59,226 nucleotides of DNA from Ministeria vibrans ATCC 50519. Taxonomy: Eukaryota > Opisthokonta > Filasterea. A program made the position numbers and the translations under genes. Shown in pieces: positions 10,400-22,800 of this stretch. Location: positions 67,448 through 126,673 of the forward strand of contig CALSCP010002175.1 of the NCBI GenBank assembly GCA_943704425.1. The letters are read 5' to 3'. The notes beneath the pieces are model-generated. The model was not told the DNA's origin and ran no database searches. It saw only the letters and a program-made list of their open reading frames with translations. How positions within the stretch are numbered: the stretch's first letter is position 1; each line of letters begins with the position of its first letter.

Positions 10400-10735
10400 C
10401 TGTCCTATTGAGTATTGACGTTCGAAATGAACAACCTGGATAATAAAAATAAGACAATAATAATTATTAATAATATTAAAAATAATAATAATAATAATTA
10501 TTATAATAATATAATAATAATAATAATAATTGATGTAAACTTCTAACCTTGCTTGGCTGTCTCGTCGAATCGTCTTTGACTCATCACGATTTCCCCCCGA
10601 ACTTCTCCAAACAAACTACATTTTCCTTCACTTTGTTTCAGCTCGTGCACCCGCGGAACATGAACGGAACATCCGCGCTCCATCCGACGCCGCAAGTTCA
10701 CGTATCACGTATGGGTTTGATCCAGCCATGAGCTA
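10400..10735. other. AT-rich spacer, then possible exon cut by the gap
   Basis: Bases 10430-10540 are (ATA)n/(TAATAA)n. A pyrimidine tract and CAG at about 10639 precede an open frame reading ARAPAEHERNIRAPSDA and SSRITYGFDPAMS, which runs into the N block. This could be a real plus-strand exon truncated by the gap. I cannot assign it to a family. Confidence 0.3.
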
Positions 10736-10887
10736 NNNNNNNNNNNNNNNNNNNNNNNNNNNNNNNNNNNNNNNNNNNNNNNNNNNNNNNNNNNNNNNNN
10801 NNNNNNNNNNNNNNNNNNNNNNNNNNNNNNNNNNNNNNNNNNNNNNNNNNNNNNNNNNNNNNNNNNNNNNNNNNNNNNNNNNNNNNN
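10736..10887. other. Assembly gap (152 N)
   Basis: A run of N from 10736 to 10887. Any apparent reading frame across it is meaningless. Confidence 1.
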
Positions 10888-11517
10888 GGGTGCTAGCGTG
10901 CGCGTTATCTATCCTTTTTAGGGCTTCGTTCGCTTGTGACAAAAAGCGAAAAAAAAATTTCAAAAAAATACCGTTTGCACCCGAAATCGCCTTCGCAAGC
11001 GGTCTATTGTCTCACCGGAGCTTCACACTGGCTATGTAGCCTTGTGTTTGGCTATTTGTGGGTGCTAGTGCTTTCGCGATTGCATGATTTGTCGGCAACC
11101 CATTTTACTGCAGTTCTGTACCGAATCTGTGTACCGCTTGGCTTTTCGCCCTCGGGGCTAAGTAGGTCTGCTACTCCCACAGCCAATTCACGCACATTCA
11201 GCTACGTACATGCACCCCACTGTTAACTGTTTCCATATCCTCACCATCCTCACCCAAACACCACGCAGTCGCACACAATCCCTCTCCAGTTCACCTCGAG
11301 CACGGTGAGTGGGGAATCGCCTTCGAATAGCCTCCATTATCCAACCGCACAAACACTCATTTTTTCACGTGCTGTGGTGACGTCTCTGAGCTGCCTTTCT
11401 TAGCTTTGTGCTCATCAGCGCTTATCATACGTCTCAATATGATAGGCATTATAAAGAATTAATAATAATAATAGTATTAATAAAGTGTATTCAAAATACT
11501 ACTTAGTAGAGTCAGCT
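10888..11517. other. Unassigned sequence right of the gap
   Basis: About 630 bases with short frames only (for example 10936-11226 plus) and no recognisable domain. GGTGCTAG occurs at both 10888 and about 11061. It could be UTR, part of a gapped gene, or a decayed element. I see nothing decisive. Confidence 0.4.
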
Positions 11518-11691
11518 ATGCATTCTTGTCAACTTGTCCTGCTCGCCCTGGTGGGAGTGTTTGCCGTTGCACATGGCGGTTTTACTCGTTGTCGAGCAGA
11601 GTATGTGTGCACTGGATCTGACGTCGTTTTGTCTGACATCAGCAGCACTTCTGAAATGCAAGAAATTGCGTCTTGCCAGAAAGTAAGTACA

Positions 11692-11729
<38 letters not shown>

Positions 11730-11748
11730 GAGTATTATGAGTATTATG

Positions 11749-11786
<38 letters not shown>

Positions 11787-12167
11787 GAGTATTATTATTA
11801 TTATTATTATTATGAGTATTATGAGTATTATGAGTATTATGAGTATTATGAGTATTATGAGTATTATTATTATTTACATTCATGTGGGTGATTAGCAAAA
11901 TCCCTCATCACTGTCTCTTTGCTGTAGCTCACGACGGGTGTGCATTACTGTCGCCTTGACTTGATTCGCCTGTCCTCAGGGAGCCCTTCCGCAGCCATCA
12001 ATGAAATCGCCTGCGATTACACGGTCGTGGCCATTGGCGCGAAAGATGGCTCGTGTGAATTCAAGAAAGGATCTCTTGCTGGCCCCTTAATGGCTGTTGG
12101 GGATAGCTATCAGACTAGCGATACCACGTGTACTCTCATCTCCGCGCACACCACGGTCGTTAGCTGA
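11518..12167 (+). CDS. Small secreted Cys-containing protein
   Basis: Two exons (11518-11682, 11928-12167) in phase 0 give 134 residues. The start Met opens a clear signal peptide: MHSC, hydrophobic LVLLALVGVFAVA, then a likely cleavage near AHG. The mature chain has about seven Cys spread along it, suggesting disulphides, and no transmembrane segment. It ends HTTVVS at 12165-12167. The frame through the intron is a poly-I/poly-Y artefact of an ATT repeat. I recognise no family. A secreted or vacuolar protein is all that can be said. The gene lies between the gap and the EGF/PARP receptor. Confidence 0.7.
11691..11875 (+). repeat. ATT/ATG(AGT) microsatellite inside an intron
   Basis: Imperfect (ATT)n with interspersed ATGAGT units fills most of the single intron of the secreted-protein gene. 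The variant blocks alternate (ATT runs, then ATTATGAGT runs), showing nested expansion. Confidence 0.95.
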
Positions 12168-13846
12168 TTTCCTATGAACACGAAAACAATTCCAAAAAAA
12201 TATCCAAACAATACAAATCAATCGTCTTCGCCTCGATGATTTTAACATTAGTGGTTCTGCAAGATGCATGTTGTCTATTTGCGCTGTTGCTTATTGTTTG
12301 TAATTGACAATGATTATGGATAATTGAAGAAGAATACCCAACCCATTTATTCATGGGATACAGTCACGTTACAGACACCACGCGAAAACACAGCCAGACC
12401 GCCTTGCAAACTCAACCGAAACTCTACAAGAAACATGGGAGAACAGTGGTAGATAATAGTGCTGTGTCGACGCTATCCAGTGAGGCAATCGCAATGGCAC
12501 GCCATACCCCCAGTGGAGGCTTAGGGCTCTGACGCTATGGAAGATCACTCACTCCGCCGCCCGCCGCCCGCTCGAAGGTGTCTGTCGGCAAGAAGTGTGG
12601 GTTCGGATCGGTGGTCGGCGGCGGCAAGTCCAGGTGGCTGCGGGGGCGCTTCCGTGGTAACACAGGCAGGGCATATCGGCTGCAGCCTGCAGGGCGGCTG
12701 GTGTACTTGTTGTTGTGGCTGTGTGTTAGGTTATGAAGATGAAGATATGGATGGGTAGGGGAAAAAAGGGGGACTCGGGGGAGGTTCGGGAGTGTGAAAC
12801 ATCTGGGGTGGCGTTGACGGCGACGATGAAACATTTGTACATCTTCTCCAGGCGATGAAATGCTTCTTAATCTGCGTCGTTGGTCGCACGTAGTGCCCTC
12901 GGCAAGTATTATAAAATGATGATGAGAGCGGCTCTCACATGGATATTACCGCCCTGCGTCATCACATATTATTTTTCAACACACTAGTCACTACATACAC
13001 ATACAGTGTTGCTCGCAAAAGAACGCTCCGATTTGCAGGGATTCGCAGCGCTTTTGGGTTGGTCACGGAAGCTCTGAAGAGAGAGGGCTACGAATTTGAC
13101 ACATATGAACACCATACACAGACACAGCGAGGTAATACGAGCTGGAATACTGTTGGAGACTTGGAGTGTTGATCGTGACGCGATTATGTGAATAAACTAT
13201 AAAGTGTGGTAAAGCGCAAGGGACAAGCACGATCAAACAAAAATGTTTTAACAACCATCAAAGTCAATAATCACCAAAGAGTTTAACCAAACCGATTTCT
13301 CATGACTCATTTCATTTTTTCTTCCCCAAAACTGTATACGGGTACGCTAAAATCATAATTCCCTGTAGTAGTGGTCGTGTCAAATTCTGAGTTCCTTCAA
13401 AGCTCTTTTGAACCGAGTGCGTTTCTCTTGTGCGTTTCGGCTAAATTCGAACGTGCTCATTTCGCGGCGGCTGAACGCAAGCTAAGCTCTCAGGTTGCCT
13501 CGCACGTTGTTGTATTCCCGACAAAGTAGACTGTGTTGCAGGTTGCTCTTCTTCTCTTGCGCGCGGTACACTTTCGGGTCACTCACTTTTTTTTTCAACG
13601 TTCGAGTTTTTTTCTCTTTTTCTTACCATTCTTTGTCGAAATTTTTTCGACTGTTGTTATTCTGCATTCCCTCGATTGGAAGGCTCCGTGCTGGAGCGTG
13701 CGCTTGAGTTTGTTTTATTCCGTTGTGTGGTGTGTATTGGCGGTGTGTCCGTTGCATGAAAATGTGTTTCTGCCGGACTTTCAGTTTTCTTTCACTTTCC
13801 TTTCACATAATTCTCTACATCTTTCACTTTCTTTGTAGAAACTAAA
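12168..13846. other. 1.7 kb without a supported gene
   Basis: Short frames occur on both strands (for example minus 12535-12834, proline-rich; plus 12939-13172, with FAGIRSAFGLVTEALKREGY). None shows a recognisable domain or a consistent exon chain. The last 250 bases before 13847 are T-rich (TTTTTTTTCAACG, CTTTCACTTTC), as expected of a 5' flank or 5' UTR. A small unrecognised gene cannot be excluded. Confidence 0.45.
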
Positions 13847-16800
13847 ATGGCGATGGTTCCACTTCTGTTTTTCGTCTGTTGCCTGTCCCTTGTCGGGAGC
13901 ACATCCGCCAGTGCGTGGATGCAGCCGAGGAGCTTGCAGCTTTCCCAGGGCATCTGCGGCTCGTCAAGCTTCTTTTTTGACGATCAGATTTGCTTCGCTG
14001 GTGGAGGAACGCTTTGGTACAATGACTTTGCTGATTCTCCAGCGGACCATTTCATATGGCTTACCAACGCGGTGTTGTGCCTCTCAACTGACAACGAATG
14101 GATTGATTACTCCGCGCCTGCGCTGCCATACAAAGCCGCACTGCACGCTACGCTGGCTTTCACCGCAAACACAGTGTGGGACTACGAATCCGTCCTCCTT
14201 GTCGGCGGTCGTGTCGGCTTTGGCCCCTCTAATACTGACAAAGCGTATATTCTCCAGGACTACGAGTGGACGGAAGTTGATCCGATGCCTCGCGGAGGAA
14301 GGGCGGGCCACTCTCTTGTGGGTCCCTTCTCAAACGGTGATGTGTACGTTGTGTGCGGTGGCGAGCAAGTGATCGAAATCTACAATACCTTGTCAAGCAC
14401 TTGGCTCGATGGTCCCACCGTGCCCAATACGCAATGTTTGTTTGCTGCTGCAGCAATGATTGAGTCAAAATTGGTTGTGGTTGGTGGTAGCGAAGAGAGC
14501 CCAAAGTCTGCGTGGGTTTGGGACGTTTCGTCGTCACAAGGCTCTAGCTCAGCTGCCTGGGTGAGGGGTGCTTCGCTACCCTGGCTGTTGTCGTCAGGCG
14601 CCTATATGAGCGGTGTTGCCGTTCTCTTCAACACTCGTATGTGCATTGTTGGCGGCGCTACTTACGCTGTTGGTGCACAAGTCGCTACGTCATCATCGGT
14701 CCTCTGCGGCACAGGCTTGCCAGGCTCCTCGTGGGAGTCGCTTCCATTGCTTCCAGAAGGCGTGCGCTACACAACAGCAGTACTGGCCTATTCGTCGCAT
14801 GACATTTATCTTGCTTCCATTGGAGGCGTCGTGACAGAGCAGAACAATGCACTCTCAAGTGTGAATATTCTAGATGTGGATCAAATCCTGACATCGACAT
14901 CGCTGTATTGTACTCTACCGTGTCAAAACGGAGGCTACTGTGCGCCAATGGATCCAGGATTGGGTCCAGCCTCCTTGCCGGATTTGGTGTGGGAAAACCA
15001 GTGCAAGTGTCCCTTTTCCTACACGGGAGCTCAGTGCGAGACCTTTGTCTCTCTCCCGCCTTGCGACCCCAGCACGTCTGCCGAGTGTGCAAATGGTGGA
15101 TCGTGTGTGCTGACAAGCCCGACTACCTTTGAATGCATTTGTCCCGCGACGTACACCGGCTACACCTGCGAATCATTGACCTCCAATGTCGACCCATGTG
15201 CTCTGAGTCCGTGCCGCAATGGCGGGTCATGCCTGAACGTGGCACATCTCTTCTTTTCTTGCCTGTGCCCGGTGGGGTTCGTCGGGGGGGAGTGTGAGAC
15301 GTCCTTGAGCGCCCCTCCCCTTTCGATGGCCATCTGCGATTCGTCGCCCTGTTTGAATGGGGGAACGTGCACCGTGGCCGAGGTCAACAGCACCATGGAA
15401 GAATGGAGATGCGAGTGCGACGCGGTCACGAGCGGATTCACCGGTAGTCGGTGTCAGCTCACGGTTGCAAGCGAATTGTGTGAATCAAGCCCATGCGCCA
15501 ATGGAGGAACATGTGTGGGCGTTGATGCTACAGAAAAAACTCGACGGACGTCTTCCGTGGATCCCGAGTGGATGTGCGTGTGCCTGAGCGGCTTCACCGG
15601 CGATCGTTGTTTGGTGCAAAATGGATCCTGCTCGGCCACCGCCATTTCCTTGGGCGAAAAGTACTGTCGCAATGGTGGGTATTGTCAGGTGGCGCCAAAT
15701 GGACACGTGGCGTGTGCGTGTCCCCAGGAGTTTAGCGGTGCGTATTGTGAGGTGCCGATCAATGCCACTCGGTGTGTCACCTCGCCCTGTCTCAATTCAG
15801 GACTGTGTCTGGCATTTAAGAATGGACGTCACTTTTGTGAGTGCTATCCTGGCTATACCGGTACCACTTGCGAAACGCTCACAATATCGAGCTGCTTGTC
15901 GTCTCCTTGTCTCAATGGCGGCCTGTGCATTTCGTCACTGACTGCGTCGCTCGATGGGACTCCCGAATGGGCGTGTCGATGCCCAACGGGCTTTGTGGGA
16001 ATCGACTGCTCCACCGTTCTGCTGCCCAGCGCATGTGATGCTCGTCCCTGTGAAAACGGGGGTATTTGCTCGGTGCAACAGCTCAACCAGTTTGTGTGCA
16101 GGTGTGGCATCGGTTTTACAGGCGATAAGTGCCAGGTAAAACTGCCGACTTGTGCGTCATTGCCTTGCTTCAATGGAGGCACTTGCTTTTACAATGAACA
16201 TGGTACGACCATGGTTTGCGCGTGCAGTGCACATTATACCGGAACCAGGTGCGAAACAGCTGACGAGGCAGCAACGCCCGAGTCGTTGGGTGCGTCGGGC
16301 CCGAATCATAGTACATTCATTGTGATTGCCGTCTTGGTACTCTTGGCAACTCTCGCTCTTGTATTGGCGCTCACCTTTTACGTGTGGCGGCGGAGACGAT
16401 CTAATCGGCAGGCGGCGCTACCCGATCATCACAGTGACCTACGCGAGTACCTTATTGTTGATCATGGACAGGCAACGGGCGAATGTGATGACGACGCAAC
16501 GTACACGATGGAGATGGAGGATTCAGGATCAATGGCGAGCCGGGTGCCCTCATCTTGGAAGAAATTACCCGCGGACGCATGTATGTCTAGTGGCTTTGAT
16601 CAGGTGGATGTGACCGCGACGTTGGGTCGGTGCTTTGAAGAGCTTATGAATGGGACGGCTCGACCGCAGTCGCATGGCAGAGGACGCGACAGCCATGGCT
16701 TCAGCTTCCAACGGTTTGCCATTCAAAGGGTGTTTCACATTCAAAATTATTATCTCTGGGCGGACTACGATCGCGAGCGCGGACGCATTCGTGCTAAACT

Positions 16801-17144
16801 CCCGCGCGCCGTCGACAGGTCGTTCCTCGCCTCTCCCATTTTAACTTCAAACTTTAAAATTCCTGGCTCACCTCTCTCCGCAGACATTGGCGAGTACTTT
16901 TTCTTTCATGGAACAAAGGTAAAGTGCCCTTTGGTAAACTTGTTATTAACACTATTATGTTTAATAGTCGTCTCTTGCCCATACGATCAAAGCGACTGGA
17001 TTTGATGATCGGGTGGCGAGCCAAAAGGGAATGTTTGGTGCTGGATGCTACTTTGCCGAATCGTACGTCTTCAATTATGATATTAATATAAGAAAAGAGT
17101 GTACAATGTCAAAACAAGATAGTATACAAAACAAACAGCGATAC

Positions 17145-17195
<51 letters not shown>

Positions 17196-17530
17196 TATTA
17201 TTAATACAAGTATAATAATAATAACTATGACGTAATAACTGGCTGTTTAGAGCGTCGAAAAGCGATCAATACGTTCCCGCCAGAGACACAACCTTCTGCA
17301 TGTTTGTGTGTCGAGTTGTCCTTGGACGAGCAGTCACGACGAGTATGTCTGATTGCAATATGCGCCGACCACCCTGCATCGAGGGGCACATCCATGAACC
17401 GTGTGCGCACGAGCGCTACGACAGCCTCATTGCCGTCCCCGACGTTCTCAGCGCACGCTTTCGCGAGTTTATCGTCTTTGACCGGCGTCAGACATACCCT
17501 GAGTATTACCTCGAGTACAAGAGAGAATAA
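13847..17530 (+). CDS. Receptor-like protein: Kelch-like + 10 EGF + TM + cytosolic PARP domain
   Basis: Exons 13847-16918, 16968-17062 and 17251-17530 join in frame (phase 0, then phase 2), giving about 1,148 residues. Residues 1-24 are a signal peptide (MAMVPLLFFVCCLSLVGS). Residues about 80-345 have Kelch-type repeats (VLLVGGRVG, DVYVVCGGEQVIEIYN, KLVVVGGSEE, MCIVGGATY). Ten EGF modules run to about residue 805 (SPCLNGGTC, CPxGFTGxxCE). A 23-residue hydrophobic segment (FIVIAVLVLLATLALVLALT) is followed by WRRRR, a stop-transfer signal placing the C-terminus in the cytosol. That tail contains a PARP fold: ELMNGTARPQSHGRGRDSHG, FFFHGTK, GMFGAGCYFAES, MFVCRVVLG, and RFREFIVFDRRQTYPEYY. The H-Y-E triad is present. 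A further intron between about 16787 and 16882 is possible. I infer ligand-regulated ADP-ribosylation at the plasma membrane. Confidence 0.85.
17100..17225 (+). repeat. AT-rich (TAA/ATT) microsatellite in the last intron of the receptor-PARP
   Basis: (ATA/TAT)n runs occupy most of intron 17063-17250, upstream of a TTTAG acceptor. Confidence 0.85.
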
Positions 17531-17677
17531 GAGAAGAAAAAGAATACAATAGTCATTTTTTTAAGCCAACCTGTGCCTCAGGAATGCCTCAGTACCAGTC
17601 ACATTTATGAAACATTTATTCCCCAAACAATCATAACTCATACTAGAATTACTTTTTTTGTTACATTTTGCTGATTT

Positions 17678-17935
17678 GAATAATGACTCGAAAGCGATCA
17701 CTACAACCCGACCGTTTGTTTACCGTCAGCAAGGCTCTGCATCGAGGGCCCATCCTCAAACTGTGTGCTCACCCGTGCACACACACAAGCGCTACGGCTG
17801 CCTCATTGCCATCCCTACTGTTTGCAGTGCACGCATTTGGGGGGAGTTGTACTGGAGTCAAACTTTCCCCGAGTGTCTCGTCGACAAATCCTCGAAATCA
17901 AGAGACGGTGAAAAAACAAAACAACTTTTCATTGA
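17678..17935 (+). pseudogene. Decayed duplicate of the receptor-PARP last exon
   Basis: This segment aligns by eye to 17254-17520. Shared blocks include TCGAAAGCGATCACTAC versus TCGAAAAGCGATCAATAC, TGCATCGAGGGCCCATCC versus TGCATCGAGGGGCACATCC, AAGCGCTACGGCTGCCTCATT versus GAGCGCTACGACAGCCTCATT (shown only as positions of the match), and TTCCCCGAGT versus TACCCTGAGT. The duplicate has a large internal deletion over the CMFVCRVVLG region and frame-breaking changes, so the peptide order C-terminal to SLIAIP is spread over two frames. It is a tandem-duplication relic of a PARP C-terminal exon. Confidence 0.8.
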
Positions 17936-17957
17936 TGACTGTATTTTCTTCACTATG

Positions 17958-19309
17958 TCAAAGAATCAAATTTGGTGCCAAACTGTAGGCTAAGGAGAGG
18001 GCACGGAGCGCCTCGTGGAAGACGGAATTGAGCGACCAGGGACGCAATTCTTCGCCCTCGCGAAGGACCCGCCTCGCACGCGACTCGTTGATGAGCGTTG
18101 AGTACACGGTCACATTGATGTTGTACTTTGTCCTCTGGCCGGGCTCCTTCTGCACCACGTGCTTGAGCACGACAAGGAGCACATCTGCGCCCCACTGTTC
18201 GCGCTCTTCGGGTGACGGACTTACGCAATACGTCCTGTGGTGTTCTTCACGCACGCAGTTGAAGCGGATCTCTGGCGGGAGATGGTGCGTCTGCACGAGT
18301 GTCTCAAAGTCGTGCAAGTGGTGCTCACGCAGCACTCGGATCGTCTCGTCAACGTTGATTTCGACGCCCACTGTGTCACGCGTCAGTGCAATGCGCAGAT
18401 CCAAAGGCGATCCCAGCACCACAATGTCGCGCTGGCTCACACGCTCCGTCGAAATGGTCTCCTCACTATGAAACTCATCCGTCCCCGGGTCATAGTGCAC
18501 AACAAACTTCTGCGCCATTTTGTCGCCCGTATAAAAGTGAAGCGAGTTGCGCAGATCCCTCTTGCCCTCTTCCACAGCGTCTGCACCAAATGCGCCCGTG
18601 AGCAGTTCGTGAACAGACTCCTTCATCCGCTCAAACTCCTGCTCGGAGTCTTCCAACTGTGCGTCTTCGAAGAAGACCACGTCGTCGCTAAATGTCCCCT
18701 TAAAACTGCCCTTGTTGTCGCGCAGCGCGACATCTGCATCGCTGACGGTGAACTGGCGAGCTTGGAGTGTCTCGAGGTTCGGCAGTCGCAGAGTACCCAG
18801 GCGAATGCGAAAGTGAAGTGCGTCTCCAGTCGTCTGTAGGTCGCGGTACACATCGCGAAGAAGCTGGCCAAACCGGGCATGGTCAAGCGGCACTAGGCTG
18901 GCCGGAAGAATCGCGGGCAACGCCTCGTTGTCGCGCTCCTCCGGGAGAAAGCCGCGCACATCGTCGGGTGAAAAATGGTCGCCGTCGTCGCACAACTGCC
19001 GAAATGCATTTCCTGCTTCGCCGTCCGCAGCAACTAGCCGCCGGTTGTTTTTTGGCAGGTACACCACCGTCGATAGCTGGGTAGCTTGCTCAACGGCGAG
19101 CTCAGTGGGCTTCACACTCGACACGTAGCGCTGGATAATGCCGCGCTGCTGAAACCCGCCCCCTCGTCCACCACGGAACCCACCGCCACGGCCACCGCCG
19201 CGACCTCCCCGGTAGCTCCCTCCTCTACCGCCTCCGCCCCCGCCACGCGCCCCCCGGTAGCTCCCTCCACCGCCGCGTCCTCGACTGCCACGTCGATTTG
19301 CCCCGCCGC

Positions 19310-19343
<34 letters not shown>

Positions 19344-19367
19344 GCCTCGACTCTGTGATGCGTCCAT
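17958..19367 (-). CDS. RGG-box protein of unknown family
   Basis: A single 469-codon frame. Residues about 1-75 are Ser-rich and then a dense RGG/RGGG tract (GGRGGSYRGGRGGGRGGG), typical of RNA-binding proteins and arginine-methylation targets. The rest (about residues 85-469) looks globular and beta-rich, with LHFRIRLGTLRLPNL, NSLHFYTGDKMAQKFVVHYD, SPLDLRIALTRDTVGVEINV and ADVLLVVLKHVVQKE. I do not recognise the fold. The start Met at 19367 is the only good one and leaves 196 bases to the divergent helicase-PARP gene, suggesting coordinated expression. The gene is intronless, unlike its neighbours. An RNA- or RNP-associated role is inferred only from the RGG tract. Confidence 0.75.
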
Positions 19368-19563
19368 ACGGATATATTAATAAGTTTTACGGTTATATAA
19401 AGACAAAATGAAGTGAATTAGTTCTCAGATAATCACAATTGTTTTTGTTTGTTTTGATTTTTGCATTTTCATCAACTCCACTAAAAAATTTAAAAATAGT
19501 TTCAGTTTCTATTTGACTATTCGGCGCCTCAATCTTTATTGAGACACTTGTATCCAACGGAGC
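19368..19563. promoter_or_regulatory. Shared divergent promoter, RGG protein / helicase-PARP
   Basis: A 196-base AT-rich spacer between two outward ATGs, with TATATTAATAAG, TTATATAAAGA and TATTTGACTATTC segments. TTATATAAAG at about 19393 could act as a TATA-like element on either strand. Inferred from position. Confidence 0.45.
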
Positions 19564-19831
19564 ATGTCCAGCGCATTGGACGAGCAGCTGGCGACAGGCA
19601 TCCGCGATGCGCTGAGCCGCTTAGGGTTGAAATTGATCATCGTGGCGCGCATCAAAAAGTCCGTCCTCGAACTGCTCACTGCCCTCAGCGAGCCTGCCTG
19701 CCACGCCGCCGTGGCGACAGCCTTTGTTGCCGAATGCAAGATGCTCACAGCGGGCACTCAGGACGCGTTTTTGAGCCTGATGCGCCGAGTCATTGACAAC
19801 ACCAAAGGCACCTCCTCAACAACAACAACAT

Positions 19832-19873
<42 letters not shown>

Positions 19874-22800
19874 CTTCAGCCGCCTGCGCATCCTCTTCCC
19901 CTACTGTGCCGCCGCCCCCCATTTTGCCACGCCACCTCGACGGAACTGTCTTCAGAGTGACGCGCGACACGATTCAGTGCCGTGTCGACTACTCCTCGAC
20001 GGAACAACGCAAGCATTTCCCTTCGGAGCTCTCTGCTCGCCTCAATCAAGCCGCCCAGCCATGGGGGTATGCCCTTCGCTCTGATGACAAGGTCCGCCTT
20101 GCAGTGGGACCAGCCAGAGGGCAGACAAAGAAAATTTACGTCCATTCTGTCACTGTCACAAAGATCTCATCGCCCGTGCCTCGTCCGAGGGACATTTTGG
20201 TCGCCTTCGAGAACGACAATCCGACTCGCATTATTGAGATTCTTGCTGACGGCGGCGAAGCGGTTCTTGAGGCTCTGCTCACGCATGACTCGAGAGAGTG
20301 GATCAACACAACGCACCTTGCCCAATTCATCCGTGCGTGTGAGGCCGCACTCTCGTGTCCCACTGCAAACTTGCAGATGACGCGTCGGCAAACGCTTGCC
20401 GCACTCATTGGCGACAGTGAATTTTTCACCGTTGCTCTCGTTCGTCTGGCACCCAAGCTCAGTTGCGCTCGCCTCCCGGTTCTCGAGCTTATGAAGCTTA
20501 TGCGTCTCATTGTGCTCAGTGCGCCACACCTCTCGCCCCACATTGTGTCTATGTGTCGCGCACTCAGCGTCAACCCCTTGGTGCGCCTTGATCCCAGTGC
20601 CATTCTCGACATCTTTGATCCGCTTGCCGACGAGTATGCGCGCAAGGACACGCGCGCACGCACACCGGCCTCCATTCACCGCCAACTCCAACAACAAGAC
20701 TACACCAAACTCTCTCTGATCCCACACGTTTCCGAACTACGCTGGCCCCTACCCCTTAACATGCTTCCCGACGCTCAAATTCACTATGAAAGCGCTCACA
20801 CCATGCTCGACACACTCTTCAAGCTCTACCGTGCCGATGCCTTCCTCCAACTCCAAGCTCTCGTCGTGGAGCACATCAACAGCAAAAAAAGCACGCCTGC
20901 TTCGCCATCCAAGCGCGTAGGTACGGCTAGCACAAGTCGCAACTATGTGCACACGAACGTGCAGTTTGTCGGCTTTCATCAGACAGAGCGAGTCTACATG
21001 CACGCTCAACGCAACTGGAGTGTGCTACTGCGTCTCGACCGCAAGCCGAGCTCCTCCTCCCTTATGTACGGCAACCTTCTTGCTGTGTCGCCCAACGGCT
21101 CTTTTGCGCAACACAACACTCTCTTTGTCGCCATTGAGCGTGATGACGACAAAGGCTCTTCCAAGAAGCTCCTCATTCGAGTGCGACTGCTGCAGACTCC
21201 CACCTCACCCGATGCGACCACTGCATTGCTAATGCTAGCCCACAGTCCGTCGCTAACCTGCATTGAGAGCCCCGTCTTTTTCGTTGCCTTTGCCTCAGTC
21301 ATGACTGCTCTTCAGCGTCTCTCCGACACCTCGCTGCCGTTCCCCGACGATCTCGCTGCTCCAGCCAACCTACCCTCTACCGCATCTGCTCCTCCTGCAT
21401 ACGTCACTGAGCAAACAAACAACACCTGTGATTGGAGCATCATCTTTCCAGGTGCTTCCAAGGGTCCGTGCACGCCCAAGCACCTTGCCTTGTTGCGCAC
21501 CTCCATGACCGCTTCCCACCTGGACGTGAGTCAACTTGAAGCTCTTGAACACATCCTCTCGCATCGCCTCGCGCTTGTTCAGGGGCCCCCTGGCACCGGC
21601 AAGAGCCGCCTTGCTTCTCACCTTGTTGCGTTGCTCCTTTCCAACCCTACGCAAGACCGTCCCATTGTGGTCATCACATACAAGAACAAGGCTCTCGATG
21701 ACTTTTGTCTCTCCTGTATGGAACTTGCGGGTCTTTCTCCAGGCGAGCTTGTTCGTCTCGGTAGTCGCTCTCAAGACCCAAAGGTGAGGGATGGGGGATG
21801 ATTGTTTTCGGCTCTTTCAGCTTACATCACCACTTTGTACGACTTCAATAGATTGCCGAATGCAGTGCGTCGAAACTGTTGTGGAAAACGCTCACCCACG
21901 AGCAACGGAGCTCAGTGAAGCGACTTGAGGAACAACTGTCGCCGGACAATCTACCGCTTGAGGAGGAAGTAGAGAGGTCCATTGCGAAACTTGAAGACGC
22001 TCTGTCACTGGAGTGTGCGGTTGAGGCGTTGCTTGAGGTGTGGACGGACCGTGCGGAGCTAGTCAGCGAATTGATGGCGCTGGTGGAGCCGCCGTCGTCG
22101 TTGAGTGCATCAAAGAAGAGTAATAGAGGAGCGGTCGACTTGGACAAGAAGGAGACGTTGGAGATGCTCATTGCCGAGTTTCAGTCAATGGAGCCCGGGC
22201 AAATGCTCGATGTGGTGCGCGGGGATGAACAGTCTCAAGTGAGAGGAAGTCTGAAAGAGCGTCGTTTTCTGATGCTCAACTGGCTCACCAAAGCAGTCGC
22301 TACGTGGCTCGATGTTGCACACTGCTCTGACGCTGCCACTGGCTTCCTCGATGACCAGACCGACGACACCGTTGCCAGTGCGCCTGACAGTGACATTTTG
22401 CACGATATCAATGACCTCGAGATGTCGCAGAACGAAGAGCGCTCGTCGACTGTGCACGAGCGTGTGGCGGCCACGAGCGAGTCGCTGGGCAACGACTTGA
22501 CGAAGGAAAAGGGAAAGCGCGCAAAAGAGATGGACATAGGCGATGGTGTCGCGAAGGGACAGCCAGATGACTATCGACGTCCAGTGAGCGAGTCGGTCGA
22601 GTTGCTTACGCACGCCGTCCTGAGCGCCCTTCGTCTTGACGCTCAGCCGAACACCACAAGCACGGCCGACGGCGACGATGCCACTTTGTTGGCCTCCATG
22701 TCACCGTTAACGTCACTGTCACACCCACGGAGCCTTGCGTCAAGCGCACCGGCCGAACGTCGCCTCTACCTCGGAGGTGTGCTTCTTGCCACAGGCCGAG

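Noticed and set aside
10728-11039. Frames crossing the N block
   Set aside because: They depend on unknown bases and have no support on either side.
12535-13172. Short proline-rich and basic frames on both strands
   Set aside because: No domain, no convincing splice chain and no homology recognised; listed only as unassigned sequence.
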